DNA of 64,000 bases from Balamuthia mandrillaris (taxonomy: Eukaryota > Discosea > Longamoebia > Balamuthiidae): contig JAVKOQ010000062.1 in assembly GCA_031835245.1 (NCBI GenBank), positions 1 through 64,000 of the forward strand, given 5' to 3'. The position numbers were made by a program, and so were the translations under genes. Below the pieces are notes generated by a model. That model searched no databases. It was not told the DNA's origin and worked only from the letters and a program-made list of their open reading frames with translations. Numbering within the stretch: position 1 is the stretch's first letter; every line of letters starts with the position of its first letter. Positions 28,419-41,109 of this stretch are shown here, piece by piece.

Positions 28419-30332
28419 TTATTTGGAAAGAGTATCAGCAAACCAACTCTCGTTGCTGCTGTCGCTTCCTTCGTTGTCTCCATAAAATGAATCGTTAGAG
28501 CTGTTGTTGTGGCTGATGTTGCTGGAGGAAGAAGATGAAGAATGGTGCTTCGCTGATTGAAGGATTAGCCGGTGAGAACGATGAGCTTCGTACGAATGAT
28601 CTTCCTCCTCGATATCTTCACTTAGTGTTGTGCCTTCTTCAGATTCTGGTGTTTCGTTTGGTGTTGCTTCTTCTTCTTCTTCTTCAGGAGAATTTTCTAT
28701 TTCACTGTTTTGTGTTGTTTTGTTTTTGTTCAACACATGTTCTGGAGAGAGGAGAGAGGAGAGAAGAGAGAAGAGAGAAGAGAGAAGAGAAGTGGATAGA
28801 GGAGCTAGGAAAATGAATATGGTGAAGAACGTACTCCTCAAAGCGCAAAGACCGAAGGAACTCCATAGAGACTTGCAAATGGGTAAGAATGCAACCTTGG
28901 ATCTCGAACCGGAGACTCTTGTGCATAAACTCGTCGATATAACTCAGCTCGGAGGCCAAGTATGGCAGTTTTGCGTGGGTTAGAACAAAGCAAAGGATTG
29001 GAAGAAGCTCATCTGCTCCACTAGAATAATCAAAAACAGAACGCAACGTTAAGGTTAAAGCAAAGAGAAAGAAATTTTAAAAAGAAAACAGAAAACGCAC
29101 TAGGAGGTGGGTGCACCGGTCTGATGTTCGATCTCTTTAGAAGCCAAAAGAATCTGGTTGAGCTTCTCCTCTGGGCTACGAAGCAAAGCCATCTTGCTCA
29201 TCGCTCTTATCGCCGCTTGAAATGGCAACATCTCTCCCCTGGAGTTACGTACGGTACTAAAAGATGTAGTTTCTGATGAAGATGATGAACTTGACGACGA
29301 TGCTGATGAGTTTTCTTCTTCGTCTTCCTCACTTTGAATATTGGCATTTGCGGAAACAGAAAGAAGTTCTTCTTCGGAAATAGGGCTTGTTGACATGCGG
29401 CCAGTTGTTTCTCTTTGTATGTTGTTATTGTTGCCAATTGTGGAAGAAGATCGTTCTCTCGTTAGCAGTTGTCCTTTGTTGCTCGTCAATGCAGAAGTAG
29501 AAACAGAAAGAGCGGAGAAAGAGGTTTTTCTAGTTGGAGGAGTAGAATCCGTAAAGCTTCTGCTGCGACTTTTTTGTTTACGATTCGAAGATTGTTGTTG
29601 GTTTGGGTGAAGGTGGAACATGGTTAAAAGATTGGCATCCATTTCTAACATCACGAATTGTTGGTCGAGCGGCAACTTGCGTAACCGTTCCAACTTTCGA
29701 ACCATTTCTTTATCATCATGAATATGCTAAAAAATAATAAGCTGAGTATTCAATCCAAGCAGAGAGAGAGAGAGAGAAATTACTTTCATCTTGAATAAAG
29801 AAAAGAGAGTAGGATACAGCTTTGCGTATACTGTTGTCTCCACAGCTCGCGTGCACCACTGATAGCCCTCCTCCAGTTCTGCAAAAGTGGAATAAATCAC
29901 CATCATGTTATGTACAAGACTTTCAATGAAGGAGTGAGCATCATCCAGAACGTCAGTGAAGCATTTGTAGGCCTCTTCCAGCATTCCATAGTTGGCTGAA
30001 AAGAGGTCCACAAAGGATTGAACCACTGCACCTAGTGGATGTGATGTGTTGCTGCTTATTCACATATATAAAAGCATAAATTAGGGAATAGAAGCAAAGA
30101 GAGAAAGACAAGAGAGGACAAAAGAACCTCAAAATATTTTTCGATGCATTGAGAATGGCATACATGCCAGCCTCATCTGCATTCTTTGTTGTTGTTTTTA
30201 GTAATTCTCGAAAGAATTCATCCAAACGTTTGGCTGCTTCGTTCTTCACATCACGCTCGAAGTTTACAACAAAGAAATTGTTCCATTTTTCCATGTTTAG
30301 TTCTCTTTAAAAATAGTCAATAATGCAACCCT

Positions 30333-30369
<37 letters not shown>

Positions 30370-33300
30370 AAGAAGTATGACAAAACTAGAAAAAAGAAGC
30401 TTACTCTATATCTCTAGGAATAGACTTCATCCAGGTTCCGCCAGAAATGTCAAGTCGGTCCAAGCTCTCTCCAGCAAACCGTCCCTCAATTACATACTTA
30501 TTAGGTACAAGCAAGTGGCCTTTTCCCTGTATCCGATCTACAAAAGGAATAACAATTCTATGTTGTTAACAGAAGAAATCAAGCAGCAACACAAGGGAGA
30601 AGGAAAACTGAGGCAAACGTACTGTTGACCCATTCTCCATTGTAGATCGTGCCATCCACTAACCGAAGAAAACCCAAACCTGACCGCTGTAATTTATAAA
30701 CTCGGAAAATGAGTAGGCGTATTACGTAAAAAAAAAAAAGCAAACATAAAACAAAACTTCATACCACGCCTTGTGCCCAACAGCCATAATATGTTTCGTG
30801 TGACGCATATGTTTTGATACCATATCCTTGTGGCTATTTGGAGGAAAAAATGGAATAAGGCAAAGAGAGCAGGAGAGAGAGAGAAGCTTTACTTGTTTGT
30901 TTTGCCAAGAGCCCACATATCTATCGCCGTTGGCATAGATAAGAGTGCAGGGCATGGTTACTGCCCCCATGTTCCACTTACACACAAAAATATTTCCGTT
31001 TTCAAAATATAAGTATCCCTTTTGTTGCATTTTGGGTGTCAATAACGAGTATGGTATTTAAAGAAAAGATTAAAAAATGTACCTCGTCATTGCGTTTATC
31101 ATCTACCCAATAGCCTACATACTTTGTAAAACCAGTACTTGGATGATAATGCTGCACTCCTTGTCCATCTATTTTCAACACGTTTTAAGCATCGGTCATA
31201 CAGAGAAAAAACAAAAGATAAACACTTACGTCTTTTGTCTTTCTTCCAATGACCCTCAAAGCGACTGTCTTTCTTTGTATAAACACCATAGCCTTGTCGT
31301 TTGCCATGCGCCCATTCACCCTCGTAGGACTCTGTGTTGGTCTTGATGAAGGTGCCTTTGCCATGAAACTTGCCGGCTTGCCATTGTCCTTTATACGTTG
31401 CTCCATTGGCAAACGTGTATTCAAAATCACGAATGTCGTTTCCAACATCTATAATGTTTACAAATACTGTGAATAAAGTAACTTTTAAACAGAGGCGATA
31501 GGAAGGGAGCCATACCAAAGTCAGACTTTCCCAATAGTTGTTCCAATCGTATTTGAATTGCGCTCAAAAAAGAATGTTTTATTTGTTCGGTGTGTGCTGC
31601 AACCACTAACACTTTTTCTGGTCCTATCAACGTGAACGACGTTGCTTTAAAACGTTTTCCAAAGTGGTTAAGGCGAGAACGAATGAGAGAGAGAGAGAGA
31701 GAGAGAGAGAACAAACATGTGTTTTCTTTGACAGGAGTCTTCGTTTTGATCCAGAGATGCTTTAATGGCAATTGATGCTCGAGCTGAGTCTTGGAGCATA
31801 TACAGAGAAGGTCATTGTACAGAAGGAGAGAGCGGTCCTGTCCCTCCATTGGTGGGACTAAAAGCACCGTTATTGGTATTTTGGCCACGTACTTCCGTGA
31901 AGGTTGCATCAATTGCTGATAACAAAGTGATGAGTTTTTCATGAGTAGAAAAAGAAGTGAGAAGAGAGGAGTGGTTATACTTTAAGGCCTTTGATACCAG
32001 CAACGAGTTGCATATACTCGTTTTGGTTCTGATCATCGTCCAGCTTTTTGACTATTTGTATTAGATGCAGTTCAAACGTTTGCAAGTTGGCATAGTCAGG
32101 ATGGTTTTGTGGTGTTGTTGCAAGGATTTCCTGTAAGCGATAAAAGAGTGAGAAAGAAGAGAGACAGGGAGAGAAGAGAGGAGAGAGAAGAGAAAACAAA
32201 TATACTTTGAAATAGGAAAGGTATTTGTGGATTCGGATTGTAGGTTCCATTATAAGCGAACCTAAAGAGAGATCTCTTCCTCCATCTTCCACTTTCCTAT
32301 AAGTGGCCGCTTCTTTTTCACATTCCTTTTGAGAGAGCAAGAAGAAGAAGAAGAAGAAGAAGAAGAAGAAGAAGAAGAACAAGAACAAGAACAAGAACAA
32401 GAAGATGAGTAGAGTAGAAAGCAAAGTGCCTTAGAAATGGTCAAACAACGTACTTGTAAATAGGAAATGAAGGAGCGATTGGTGCAACAGGTTTGCAGTG
32501 TGGAAAGAGCATTCGCTGTGTTAGCACAATACCTAGTGTACAAAGGAAGCATATCTTTCTGTATAATTCAGAGCAAACAAAACCACAAACAGGAAAATCA
32601 AAGGTTAAATGATAGAAAAAAGAGATCAGAAATAATAGAGAAGCAAAGAAGAGAGAAAAGACAAATAACACAACAAAGAGTGGGGTAAAAAAGTGATCTA
32701 TCCAAAACGAACCATATCTACAAACACGTTTCCTAAGAGCTGGAACTGAGGCGCGGCCCAATTGCGCAAACAACAGTCCAATTGATTAAGCAGCTTCCGT
32801 TGAAACAGCAGTATTTCCTCCACGTTGCTGAAAATGGCCTCTGCCAAGTCTAGTGTGACAGTTTGGAAGTTGTGAGCAGAACTTTCTGTTATCTTACTTA
32901 AAAGCGGTTTGTAGAATATCTAACAAAAGACAAACAATTAGTTTCCTTCAAAAACAACAACAAAACGACAACAGCATGAATGAGAGTAATTACTTTGACA
33001 ATGATGTTTAGCATTCTCACATAACTTCTTTCTGATTTCAACAGGTCCCATGCCATTGTATCTCGCCGCGAACGTTGTTCATCTTAGTTCATGTGAGAAA
33101 AATTTAGAAAAACAAAAGCACCAATGGAAAAATAAAATCGGCATACCAAACATGAAAAGCACATGATTGTCATTTGCACTGATGGTTCGAATATTTCTAA
33201 GGGCTACTATATCATCCACCTTTGGTATAAACGGTAAGAACGAGAGCGAAGAAACCGTATAGTTTCCTTTCGAGGCGTTGGCAAGAGAAGACAACATTGG

Positions 33301-36300
33301 TTGGGAGGGGCTTCTTTTGATGGAAGATGACAGAACTTCTTTCTCTGCTTCCTGAGAGGCAGAAGAAGAACTTGGTGCAGGCTGACTGGCCTTCCTTGAC
33401 GCCGCAAGTTGTGCCGGTTGTTTGCCTGTGCTTCGTCTCTTGCGAATGATGAGCTTGCCAGAAGAGGAGAGTCTAGTATCGCCTCCGTTGCCTTGTAATA
33501 GATTTACTGCATAGGCAAGGACATCTCCTTGATCTTCAAAAGAAAGGCATCAACAAGGAGAAAGAGAAACAACAGAAAACAACAGGAGGTAATCTTTACC
33601 TGTAACACAGTATACAAAACAACCACCACAACTGATATAACGAATGCTACGACCAGCCAAATTATCCACATTCAACAAGCGTGGTATCACTTCGTTACCA
33701 TTGGAGCTGCTCCGCCTCAACAAAACCTCGGCATCTAAACTTGCACGTAAGGAAGAAGAAGCGGAAGAAGGAGAGGAAGATCTACTGGTGCTGAAACTTC
33801 CTGAAGAAGAAAGAGAAGAAGGAGGAGAAGGAGAAGGAGAGGCAGGTGATGTTGTCGCTTTACGAGCAAAGAGAGAGGAAAGAAAGGAAGGAGAGGTGTT
33901 ATTTCCTGCAGCAGAAGAAGACTGTTCTTTATCTCCAAAATGTTTTTCTTTGGAATTGGGAGTGGAAGGAAGATGAATGGCGGATTGAGTGCGGGATAGC
34001 GTTGTGCCGTTAGAAGGAGAGGGGGAGAGAGGTTGGAGACTGCGAGGAGAGGAGGCGTTGGAGATGGCTTGTGCTTTAGCGAGTGCGTCCAGAGAGCTAA
34101 ATTGGAGGTGGTCTTTGAAGAAACGGTAGCCCCCTTCATATGAAAGCATCATTAAGATGTTGAAAAAACTATATCATCAAGAAACTAATAGAAAGAAGAA
34201 AAAAATAAAAGTTTAAGACGTACAAGTATAAACATCTCCCGTTTCTGTAATTTGAAGATCAACAAAAGTGAGCAAAAGAAGCGATAAAGACTAGAAAGAA
34301 CATGGAGAAGAAAGGGTATGACCTGTTAATGCAGCAGTCATCCACCGACTGCAACTTATTTGCGAAATAGATTTGCCTCGAAGAAACTTGACGACACTGG
34401 GCACCAGTTGAGGTTGTGCAGTAGGTAATCCTAATGATAACGAATCTCCCATTGTGTATACTTCACTTTTATCTGTTGCACAAAAAAAGATAGATGAGAA
34501 GTTAAAAAGACCACAGAAGAAAGAAGAGATGAAAGGCTGAAGAGAGAACCAGTAATAAAAGCAGTGTGATTGGCACCGCATGCAACGCTGGTAGCTTTAG
34601 GGATGTCAAGTATTCGCTTTGGATAAAACTGTTTATTCGTGTCGCCAAGACCCAGCTATTCACATTTTTAAACGTGTCAATCAATAAATAACAATTCGAA
34701 AACAAAATAAAACAAACAACAGCAATAGGATAGCAGAAGCAGAGTTTCAACCCTTTCTCTGTCTATCTTTTGAATGAGAAACGGAAATACCTGGCCAAAA
34801 TCGGAACTACCAAAAGCAAACATATCGCCCTCTGAGGTAATGCAGCAAGTGTGGTGCTCTCCACAAGCGATGTCAGTGACTTTGAGCAACTCTTGTGTTG
34901 TTGACAAACAGACCGGCAGTTCTACTTTGTCTGTCATCTCTCCAAGTCCGCATTGGCCGTGTTTGTTGCAACCCCACTACAATTGAGCAAACAATAACAA
35001 AATAAAACAATTTAGAATTTGGGACACAAAAATAAAGGCTGAGCTAAGAAAGAAATGGAACGAAAAATAGAAAAGGAGGGAACATACGGAAAAGACTTGT
35101 TGGTCGGCGGTTAGACAACACATGTGATAGGTGCCAACAGCTACCTTCAGTACATAAACCCGATTGAGAGAAGATACAGGAAGAGGTTCCCATTGTATAT
35201 CTTCGTTCTCTTCTTTCTCTTCTCTCTCATCACCGTTTGGTATGTGATATTCAGAGGATTCACCATGACCAAGAAGATTGACACCTTCCACCACTTTCTT
35301 TCCCCATGTGAACAACTTCCCATCTTCTGTATGTTTTTTGTTAGAGAAAGAAAGAATTGACAAGAAAGGAGCATTACACTTACCTGTAACAGCAGCAGAG
35401 ACGTACAATCCAGCAGCAACAAAGCTGATACGGTCCTCCTTCCCAAAAGAAGCTTGCAAAGAACGAGGGCTGGTAAGAACGTAAGGCGACTTTGTTGATG
35501 TCGATGATGATTCCCGATGTAGATGCTGATGACGGTGATGATGTGGTTGGTGTGAACACAACGAAGAGGAAGAAGGAAAACGAGAAGAAGGTGCAATCCC
35601 CAACACACCGTCTTCGCCGTATCCCAATGACAATATCATTGTTTTTGTGAGATTTGGATCTAATGGGAAAGCGGCAATAGCAATGAGAACAAATGATAAA
35701 GATTTTTTAAAAAGAAAAAGAAAGAGGAAAGAGGAAGAAGGACAAGGACAAGGACAAGACACAAATGAAAAGAACAAGAACAAGACACAAATGAAAAGAA
35801 TCTACCTCGTTGCGTAGAGAGTGGGGAAGGAAGTCTAGGAGGCGGAAGTGGAGGAAGATCCGGTTTCTTCTTTCGTGGAGAGGGTCCTCTTGCATTGTTG
35901 TTGTGGTTGTTGGTCGCGGTGGTTCTAAAGGAACGCGACGACAAAACATTTTCCAATGTTGCGTTGAACGAAGAAGGAGAAGTGGAGGAAGAAGGCGAGG
36001 CTGAAGGAAACAGTTGAGTGCGCCTCGACTTGTCGGCAGAAGGGCCAGAGGGTGGCGTCAACGCAATAGAAGTAGCAGAAGAGGAAGACGTGATCTCCAC
36101 ATGCGGCATTTGCTGTTGTTGTTGCTGCCAACCCAACAAAAAAGCCAGTCAGCAGCAGAAGAAGAAGAAGAACAAGAAGAAGAGAGAAAACTCAAAACAA
36201 GAAAGATGAAAGAAAACAAAAATAAAAACGAAAAACGAAAAATAAAAACCTTTAAAGCTTGAAGCTCACGTTCTCTTTGGGCGAGGGACCGTTCCATTCG

Positions 36301-36582
36301 CCGAAGCTCGTTCTCTTTGCGGCGCAGTCGTTCATCCTTTTGGCTCAACGCAAAGTCCCTCAAGTGGGAGGAGGAGGTGGGCGAGGTGGAGGGCTGCAGC
36401 GCAGGGGAACGCGTGGGGCTGACCGCTTCGCCTTTGGGAGAAGAGCTCGTCTCAAGGAAGAGGTCGCTGGCAGCGGTGTTGGTGTTGGTGGTGGTAGTGT
36501 GAGCGAGGTGTCTCTTCATACCCTCCACAAAGGCCATCCCTTGTTCGCTTGCGTCGTCTTTGTCTTCTCCCTCTCTCTTCAT
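28419..36582 (-). CDS. ALS2-like: Alsin-like multidomain GEF (RCC1-DH-PH-MORN-VPS9)
   Basis: A large intron-rich minus-strand gene. The order is that of alsin. A charged N-terminus with a coiled-coil-like segment (about 36300-36260) leads into RCC1-like blades, e.g. LFTWGKK, WGCNKHGQCGLGE and CGEHHTCCITSEGD (35350-34330), with a large Ser-rich insert near 33700-34100. A DH domain starts at DLLKSERSYVRMLNIIVK (33070-32990) and runs to about 32000. A PH region has KVLVVAAHTEQI (31600). At least six MORN repeats follow, e.g. YKGQWQAGKFHGKGTF and YEGEWAHGKRQGYGVY (31440-30650). A helical region comes next, then a VPS9 domain with GADELLPILCFVLTHAKLPYL (about 29015-28950). Alsin's VPS9 acts on Rab5 and its DH/PH is linked to Rac1 in animals. 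Activity here is not shown. I chose ATG 36582. Exon borders are approximate. Confidence 0.82.
30337..30366. repeat. (GA)n microsatellite in an intron
   Basis: Perfect GA run in an intron of the minus-strand alsin-like gene. Similar runs in other introns lie at 29760-29778 and 31684-31710; all read as (CT)n in the transcript. Confidence 0.95.
32339..32402. repeat. (GAA)n/(AACAAG)n tract in an intron
   Basis: GAA triplets followed by AACAAG hexamer-like units in an intron of the alsin-like gene. The transcript strand reads CTT and CTTGTT. Confidence 0.9.
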
Positions 36583-36797
36583 CTCTTTTTTTTTTTTCTT
36601 CCCCGCTACTCTTTTTCTCTTTTTTTTTTTTTCATTTGATTTTAGGAACCTACGAGGGAACATTAAGAAGCGAATATGTTGGTCCGTTGGCGTACAAACA
36701 CGGGGGCATGTTGCACACCTAATATGTAGTGTCGACAAAAGTTTTCCCGCCAAAATTTTTTGCCGTTAAAAGCGTAGCTAAGGCAAGCACGAATAAG

Positions 36798-38304
36798 CTA
36801 TTCGTTACTATTTTCTGCCTCCTCTTCTTTCTCCTTTCCTTTAGCTTTCACTTCCTCTTCTGCTTGTTCTTCTTCTTCTTCTTCCTTGTCTTTCCCTTTC
36901 TTACCTTCTTTCTCGTCTTCTCCTTCATTCTTTTCTACTTCTCCTTCCTTTTGTTGTTGTTGTTGTTGTTGTTCTGTGGACCTCTTTTCTTTCTCGGCCT
37001 CCCATTTTCGTTGATTCTCCTTCTCCACCTCTTCGGGATCAAGAGTCCAGTCGATCGGATCCTGCCCTTGCTCTCTCAACAGCTCGTTGCATCGCGAAAA
37101 GTGCCTGCAGCCAAAGAAGCCCTTGTTGGCGGAGAGGGGGCTGGGATGCACCGTCGTGAGGACGTGATGCTTGGCGGTGTTGATGAGAGACATTTTGGTT
37201 TGAGCTGGTTTGCCCCATAACAGGAACACAACTCCTTGCTTGTGGGCGTTTATCAAGCGAATGATTGCATCTAATTATTGTATTCCCAGGTCCATTTTGT
37301 TGTTGTGTTTGTTCGTCAGGAGAAAAATTGGAGAAAGAGGAAAGAAAGAAAACGTATGACGAAGAAACAAACCAGTGAACTGCTCCCAGCCTTTCCCCTT
37401 GTGCGCATTTGCTTTGTGAGCCTCCACCGTAAGAACGACGTTGAGCAAGAGGACGCCCTGTCTGGCCCATTTGTCCAGGTTACCGTGTTTGGGATTCTCT
37501 TTGAAGTCAGGGACCGCTGGGTCTTGGGCCAGCTCTTTGAACATGTTGCGAAGCGAAGGCGGCGGCGTCACGCCGAACGGCACCGAGAACGACATACCCA
37601 TCGCTTGTCCGTTGTCGTGATAGGGATCTACTCCAAAACAAAAAACAAAGAAGAAAGGAAACAAAAGAAAAACACAAGCAGAACAACCCACAAAAAAAAC
37701 AAATGATGAGAGAGCGAAAAAGAACAGTCCACATTGGAAGAACAGGAGAAGAGCAAAAGAGAGAAAAGACGCAAGAAGAGTGTAGGTGAAGAACAAACGA
37801 AATAACCTTGGCCAAGGATGACCACTTTCAAAGCGTCAAAAGGGCAGGTATCGAGCGAGTGAAAGATGAGGTGTTCAGGAGGGAATATGGTCTTCCCATT
37901 GCGCTTTTCGCTCTGCAGGAACTTTGCCAACTTCGTGAAGTAAGGTTTCTTAAGAAGAAACTATAAGTGAGAAAAAAAAAGGTGCAAAAGAAGAGAAGAA
38001 AAAAAAAACATACTCTAAACTCAGCATCCAGCTCTTCTCGCCAAGAAGGCTCTCTTAGATGTTGTCGCAGTTGTTCCACTTCTGCGGGCAAAGGTTTGGC
38101 AGATGATGATGCTGAGCCAAGTGTGAAAGATTTGGAGGATGACGAGGCAGAAGAAGAAGAAGAGGTTCGTGACTTTTTGTTTTGACTGGTTTCTTCTCCT
38201 GTACCTTCCGCATCTTCTGAAGCTGGGGCACCCTTGCGTTTGTTGGTGGTGGGCCCGCTTTTCTGTGTGAAGAAGGAAGTTATGGCTTTTTGCTGCTTCG
38301 ACAT
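36798..38304 (-). CDS. UNG: Uracil-DNA glycosylase with N-terminal PIP-box-like motif
   Basis: Family 1 uracil-DNA glycosylase in four exons. The first exon starts [23 protein letters not shown] fits the PCNA-interacting PIP-box pattern and sits where human UNG2 has its own. A Ser-rich basic linker follows, likely with nuclear targeting signals (KRKGA, KKSR). The catalytic core has [22 protein letters not shown] (the water-activating Asp motif, split by an intron after Gln), [11 protein letters not shown] for uracil recognition, and the DNA-intercalation loop HPSPLS. The core is followed by about 70 residues of Glu/Lys-rich tail that is unusual for the family. The enzyme removes uracil from DNA and starts base excision repair. 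It lies 215 bp upstream of the alsin-like gene on the same strand. Confidence 0.93.
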
Positions 38305-38538
38305 GGCTTCTTGTTCTTTTGGCGGTTTTTTTGTTTGTCGTTTTTCTGTTCATCACAATCGATAGTGAATCCTTATATGGTGCAATTATTGGGAGAAGCA
38401 TTAAAATATGGAAAAATATTTTCGTAACCCAATATTTTCTCCATAAAATTAAATAAATCCATTAAAACGAATATATTCTAAAATATATGTCTTTATAAGG
38501 AGCAAGTTGCGCAAAAATCGAGAAAGTATCGGGAAAAA

Positions 38539-39075
38539 TCAAGACGCACCGCTCTCTTTCTTGGCTGAAGAGGAGGAGAAGAGAAGCCCATCCAAACGGC
38601 CTTCTGCATCAAGAGCCAACAAGCCACTACAGTCCCCAACGTACTCCCCATCAGCAAAGACCTGAGGGACGGTCCGTTTGCCCCCAGTCCTCTTCGTCAT
38701 CTCCTCCTTGGCACCCTTCACTTGGTCCACGTCGATCTCGTGGTAGGGCACGCCCTTGCTGTCCAGCAGCTGCTTGGCTCGACTGCAGTAAGGACACCAA
38801 GAAGCCGCATAGACTTCTATTCGTTTGACGCTTTTGTCTTCAGTCCTCTCAGACGAAGCAGAGGAGGTGGAGAAGGAAGAAGACGAGAGAGCCCTGCCTG
38901 CAACGGTGCTGGAGTAACCAAAGGATAAAGAAGAAGCTGTGGTTGCTTGAGTTCGAAAAGCATGAGGGACAACGAATGTTCGCAAGGAAGAGGAGAAAGG
39001 GCGAGCGAGAGGGAGAACCCTGCTCCTGCAACCCTGCGCAGCCACCCCACCACGCCAGAGCATGCTTCTTCTCAT
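38539..39075 (-). CDS. Mitochondrial-type dithiol glutaredoxin
   Basis: Single exon of 178 codons from ATG 39075 (MRRSMLWRGG); a Met four codons later is an alternative start. The first 70 residues are rich in Arg, Ser and Ala with almost no acids, which suggests a mitochondrial targeting presequence. The glutaredoxin domain then has VEVYAASWCPYC-like sequence (IEVYAASWCPYCSRAKQLL) with the classical CPYC dithiol centre, followed by KRTVPQVFADGEYVGDCSGL, which gives the cis-Pro (TVP) and the glutathione-binding G-D-C-S-G motif. Such enzymes use glutathione to reduce disulfides or glutathionylated proteins. The CPYC centre argues for redox activity rather than the monothiol CGFS iron-sulfur role. 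The start is 250 bp from the divergent helical-bundle gene. Confidence 0.9.
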   Translation of the reverse strand: MRRSMLWRGGVAAQGCRSRVLPLARPFSSSLRTFVVPHAFRTQATTASSLSFGYSSTVAGRALSSSSFSTSSASSERTEDKSVKRIEVYAASWCPYCSRAKQLLDSKGVPYHEIDVDQVKGAKEEMTKRTGGKRTVPQVFADGEYVGDCSGLLALDAEGRLDGLLFSSSSAKKESGAS

Positions 39076-39156
39076 TTTGTTGCTTTTTGTTTTTGTTGCT
39101 GATGGTTGGATTTGTTGGCGACAAACACGTAATGATTTCCATTTTAGCGGGGATGG

Positions 39157-39183
39157 TGATGTCATTATCAAAATGATGACGTC
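39157..39183. promoter_or_regulatory. CRE-like sites TGATGTCA and TGACGTC in a divergent promoter
   Basis: TGATGTCA at 39157-39164 and TGACGTC at 39177-39183 lie 20 bp apart in the 250-bp gap between the glutaredoxin and helical-bundle genes. The match to bZIP (CREB/ATF) sites is by sequence only. Confidence 0.35.
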
Positions 39184-39325
39184 GGCTCAGATCTCCAACT
39201 TTAAAAAAGGATAACGTGAAGACGCCTGTTCGCCTCGTTAACCATAGTGCGGGGGAACCACGAGGCGTTTTTTTTTTTCCGGTTCCCGAAAAACAAGAAA
39301 AAGAAAGCCATAGGGGAGGCAAAAA

Positions 39326-40955
39326 ATGCAAGGTCCTATGGGAGAGGCTCTCACGCCACGCTCCAGGGTGAACTTCACTGGGGTCTTCTCGCTAAGAACG
39401 CAAGCAGAAGCCTGCCTCATGGCCGTTGCTGTTCAAGGTCTTGTAAAACAGTCCGTCTTTGTCTTCGACAAACTGGCCGACGGTTCTGTGTCCGGGTTGG
39501 AGGAAGACATGGAGACTATCGTTGGGCTTACGCACCAATTTATAGAGCTCACTCTGGATGAAGCTGAGCGGGATGCTGCCGCTAACTTGGCAAAAGCAAT
39601 GAGCAAGACGTTGGAAAAACTGCAAACCGACTTCGAAGCAGCTAAACCTCAATGTCAAAATGGTAACTCCCCTTTCCTGCTTTTCTCTTCTGTTAGGGTG
39701 ACGGACTGTGATATAAACAGGAGAGGCAAGCATTGAAGAGAATCTAAAGATAAGCATTATAGAGAACATGCAACTCTTCCTGGCGAACATGGTTGAGATA
39801 GCTGTTCTCATGGAGGAAAATCAGATAAAGAGGGGTATTGAAACTGTTAAACAAGCGCTGCAAGCGTTGCAAAGGCTGAGAGGGCAACAGGGTGGCAATG
39901 TCGAAGAAGAACGAGGACAAACCCTGCTTTCTCCAAGGTTTCTGCCGTTCTTTTTCCCTGTTCTGTCAATTCAACTGCCCGAGTGTCTTTCGTTTCACCA
40001 TAGGGTTCATTCTCCAAGAACGCCACGATCCTTCTTTGAACAAAGAGCTCAAAACCTCAGGGAATCTCTGAAGTACGTTTGCCAACTGTTGGACAATCGT
40101 ATCGCGGTAACGCAGCAAGAAGATCTCCGCCAAAAGCTGCACGACGCCAAGGCGGTCATCGAAGGGGCTACCAACGAGCTCATCACAGTCAGCAGAGCTT
40201 TGAACTTTCGACCTGAGGGAAGCGACCCTGCATCATGTTTGCGTCTCCCTTTTGTCTTATGCTCTTCACTATCTGCCTGTTTTGTTTTCTACTGATGAAG
40301 AACTATTCCTCTCCCTTCTTTGAAAGTTTAGTTTCTAAAGCCAACTTACAAAACAGCACAACGACAAGCGGCACTCATCTCTGATGTGGTAAGAGTGATG
40401 AAAGACCTTCTGGCCCTGCTTCAAGGAAAAGCCCTGGCAGTGGGTTCCAATGCCTCATTCTCCTATGAAGACCTCCTGCGGCACTTGGCCGAGTTGGAAA
40501 CGGCGGTAAGGGAAAGGCAGGCCAAAGCGGCAGTGGAGCACGCCAAGGGGGTGATCGAGGAGGTTGCCATCTTGACGCTGGACAAAGCAGAGGATGATGC
40601 TGTCTTGTCAGCGCTTCGTGAAGGTTCATTCTTCCTTCCTTTTCTTGTCTGTTTTCTTGCAAAGTCGGACGGACCGGTAACAACACAAACAGCACTAAGA
40701 CAAAAGACAAAAGAGCTGATGGCGGCAGTAAAAGCCGTGTTGGAAGACTCCACCAAGTCGGGAATGCTCTGCTCGGCAGTGGCGGGAGTGCAGAAGCTGG
40801 CGGCTGAAGTGGCAGCGTACCTCAAAGAGGTGGGAGGTGAGCCTGATGACGGTGGTGGTGCGGGAAGAGCCAGTCACGCCCTCAAGCAGAGCTTGATGGC
40901 AGCATCCAAGGCTTTGTCCCTGCAAATAGCCGGCTTGTTGGAAACGGTAAAGTAA
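39326..40955 (+). CDS. Helical-bundle protein resembling talin-rod/vinculin type
   Basis: Start ATG 39326 (MQGPMGEALTPRSRVNF). After several GT-AG introns the protein is almost wholly alpha-helical, Ala/Leu/Gln/Glu-rich, with heptad-like spacing and no long low-complexity region. Examples are AAANLAKAMSKTLEKLQTDF, RGIETVKQALQALQRL, LHDAKAVIEGATNELITVSR, RERQAKAAVEHAKGVIEEV and SLMAASKALSLQIAGLLETV. This pattern of amphipathic helices with A-x-x-L-x-x-A cores is like the four/five-helix bundles of the talin rod, vinculin or I/LWEQ proteins. I cannot tie it to one family, and there is no FERM head or obvious I/LWEQ module. One splice join (near 40235 to 40358) restores the frame as SSQRQAALISDVV. 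If the resemblance is real, an actin or membrane scaffold role would fit the neighbouring CH-domain gene. Confidence 0.6.
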
Positions 40956-41109
40956 GACCGAAGGAGGAGAGAGAAAAAAAAAAGCAAAAAGAGGAAAGAG
41001 GAAACAAAAGAGGAGAGGGAAGTGGCAAATAGTGGAAGGCTTGTTTACACAAAAAAAGAAAGAATGAACAAAAGCGATGAATGAACAAACAAAAAATAGA
41101 ACAGGTTTT

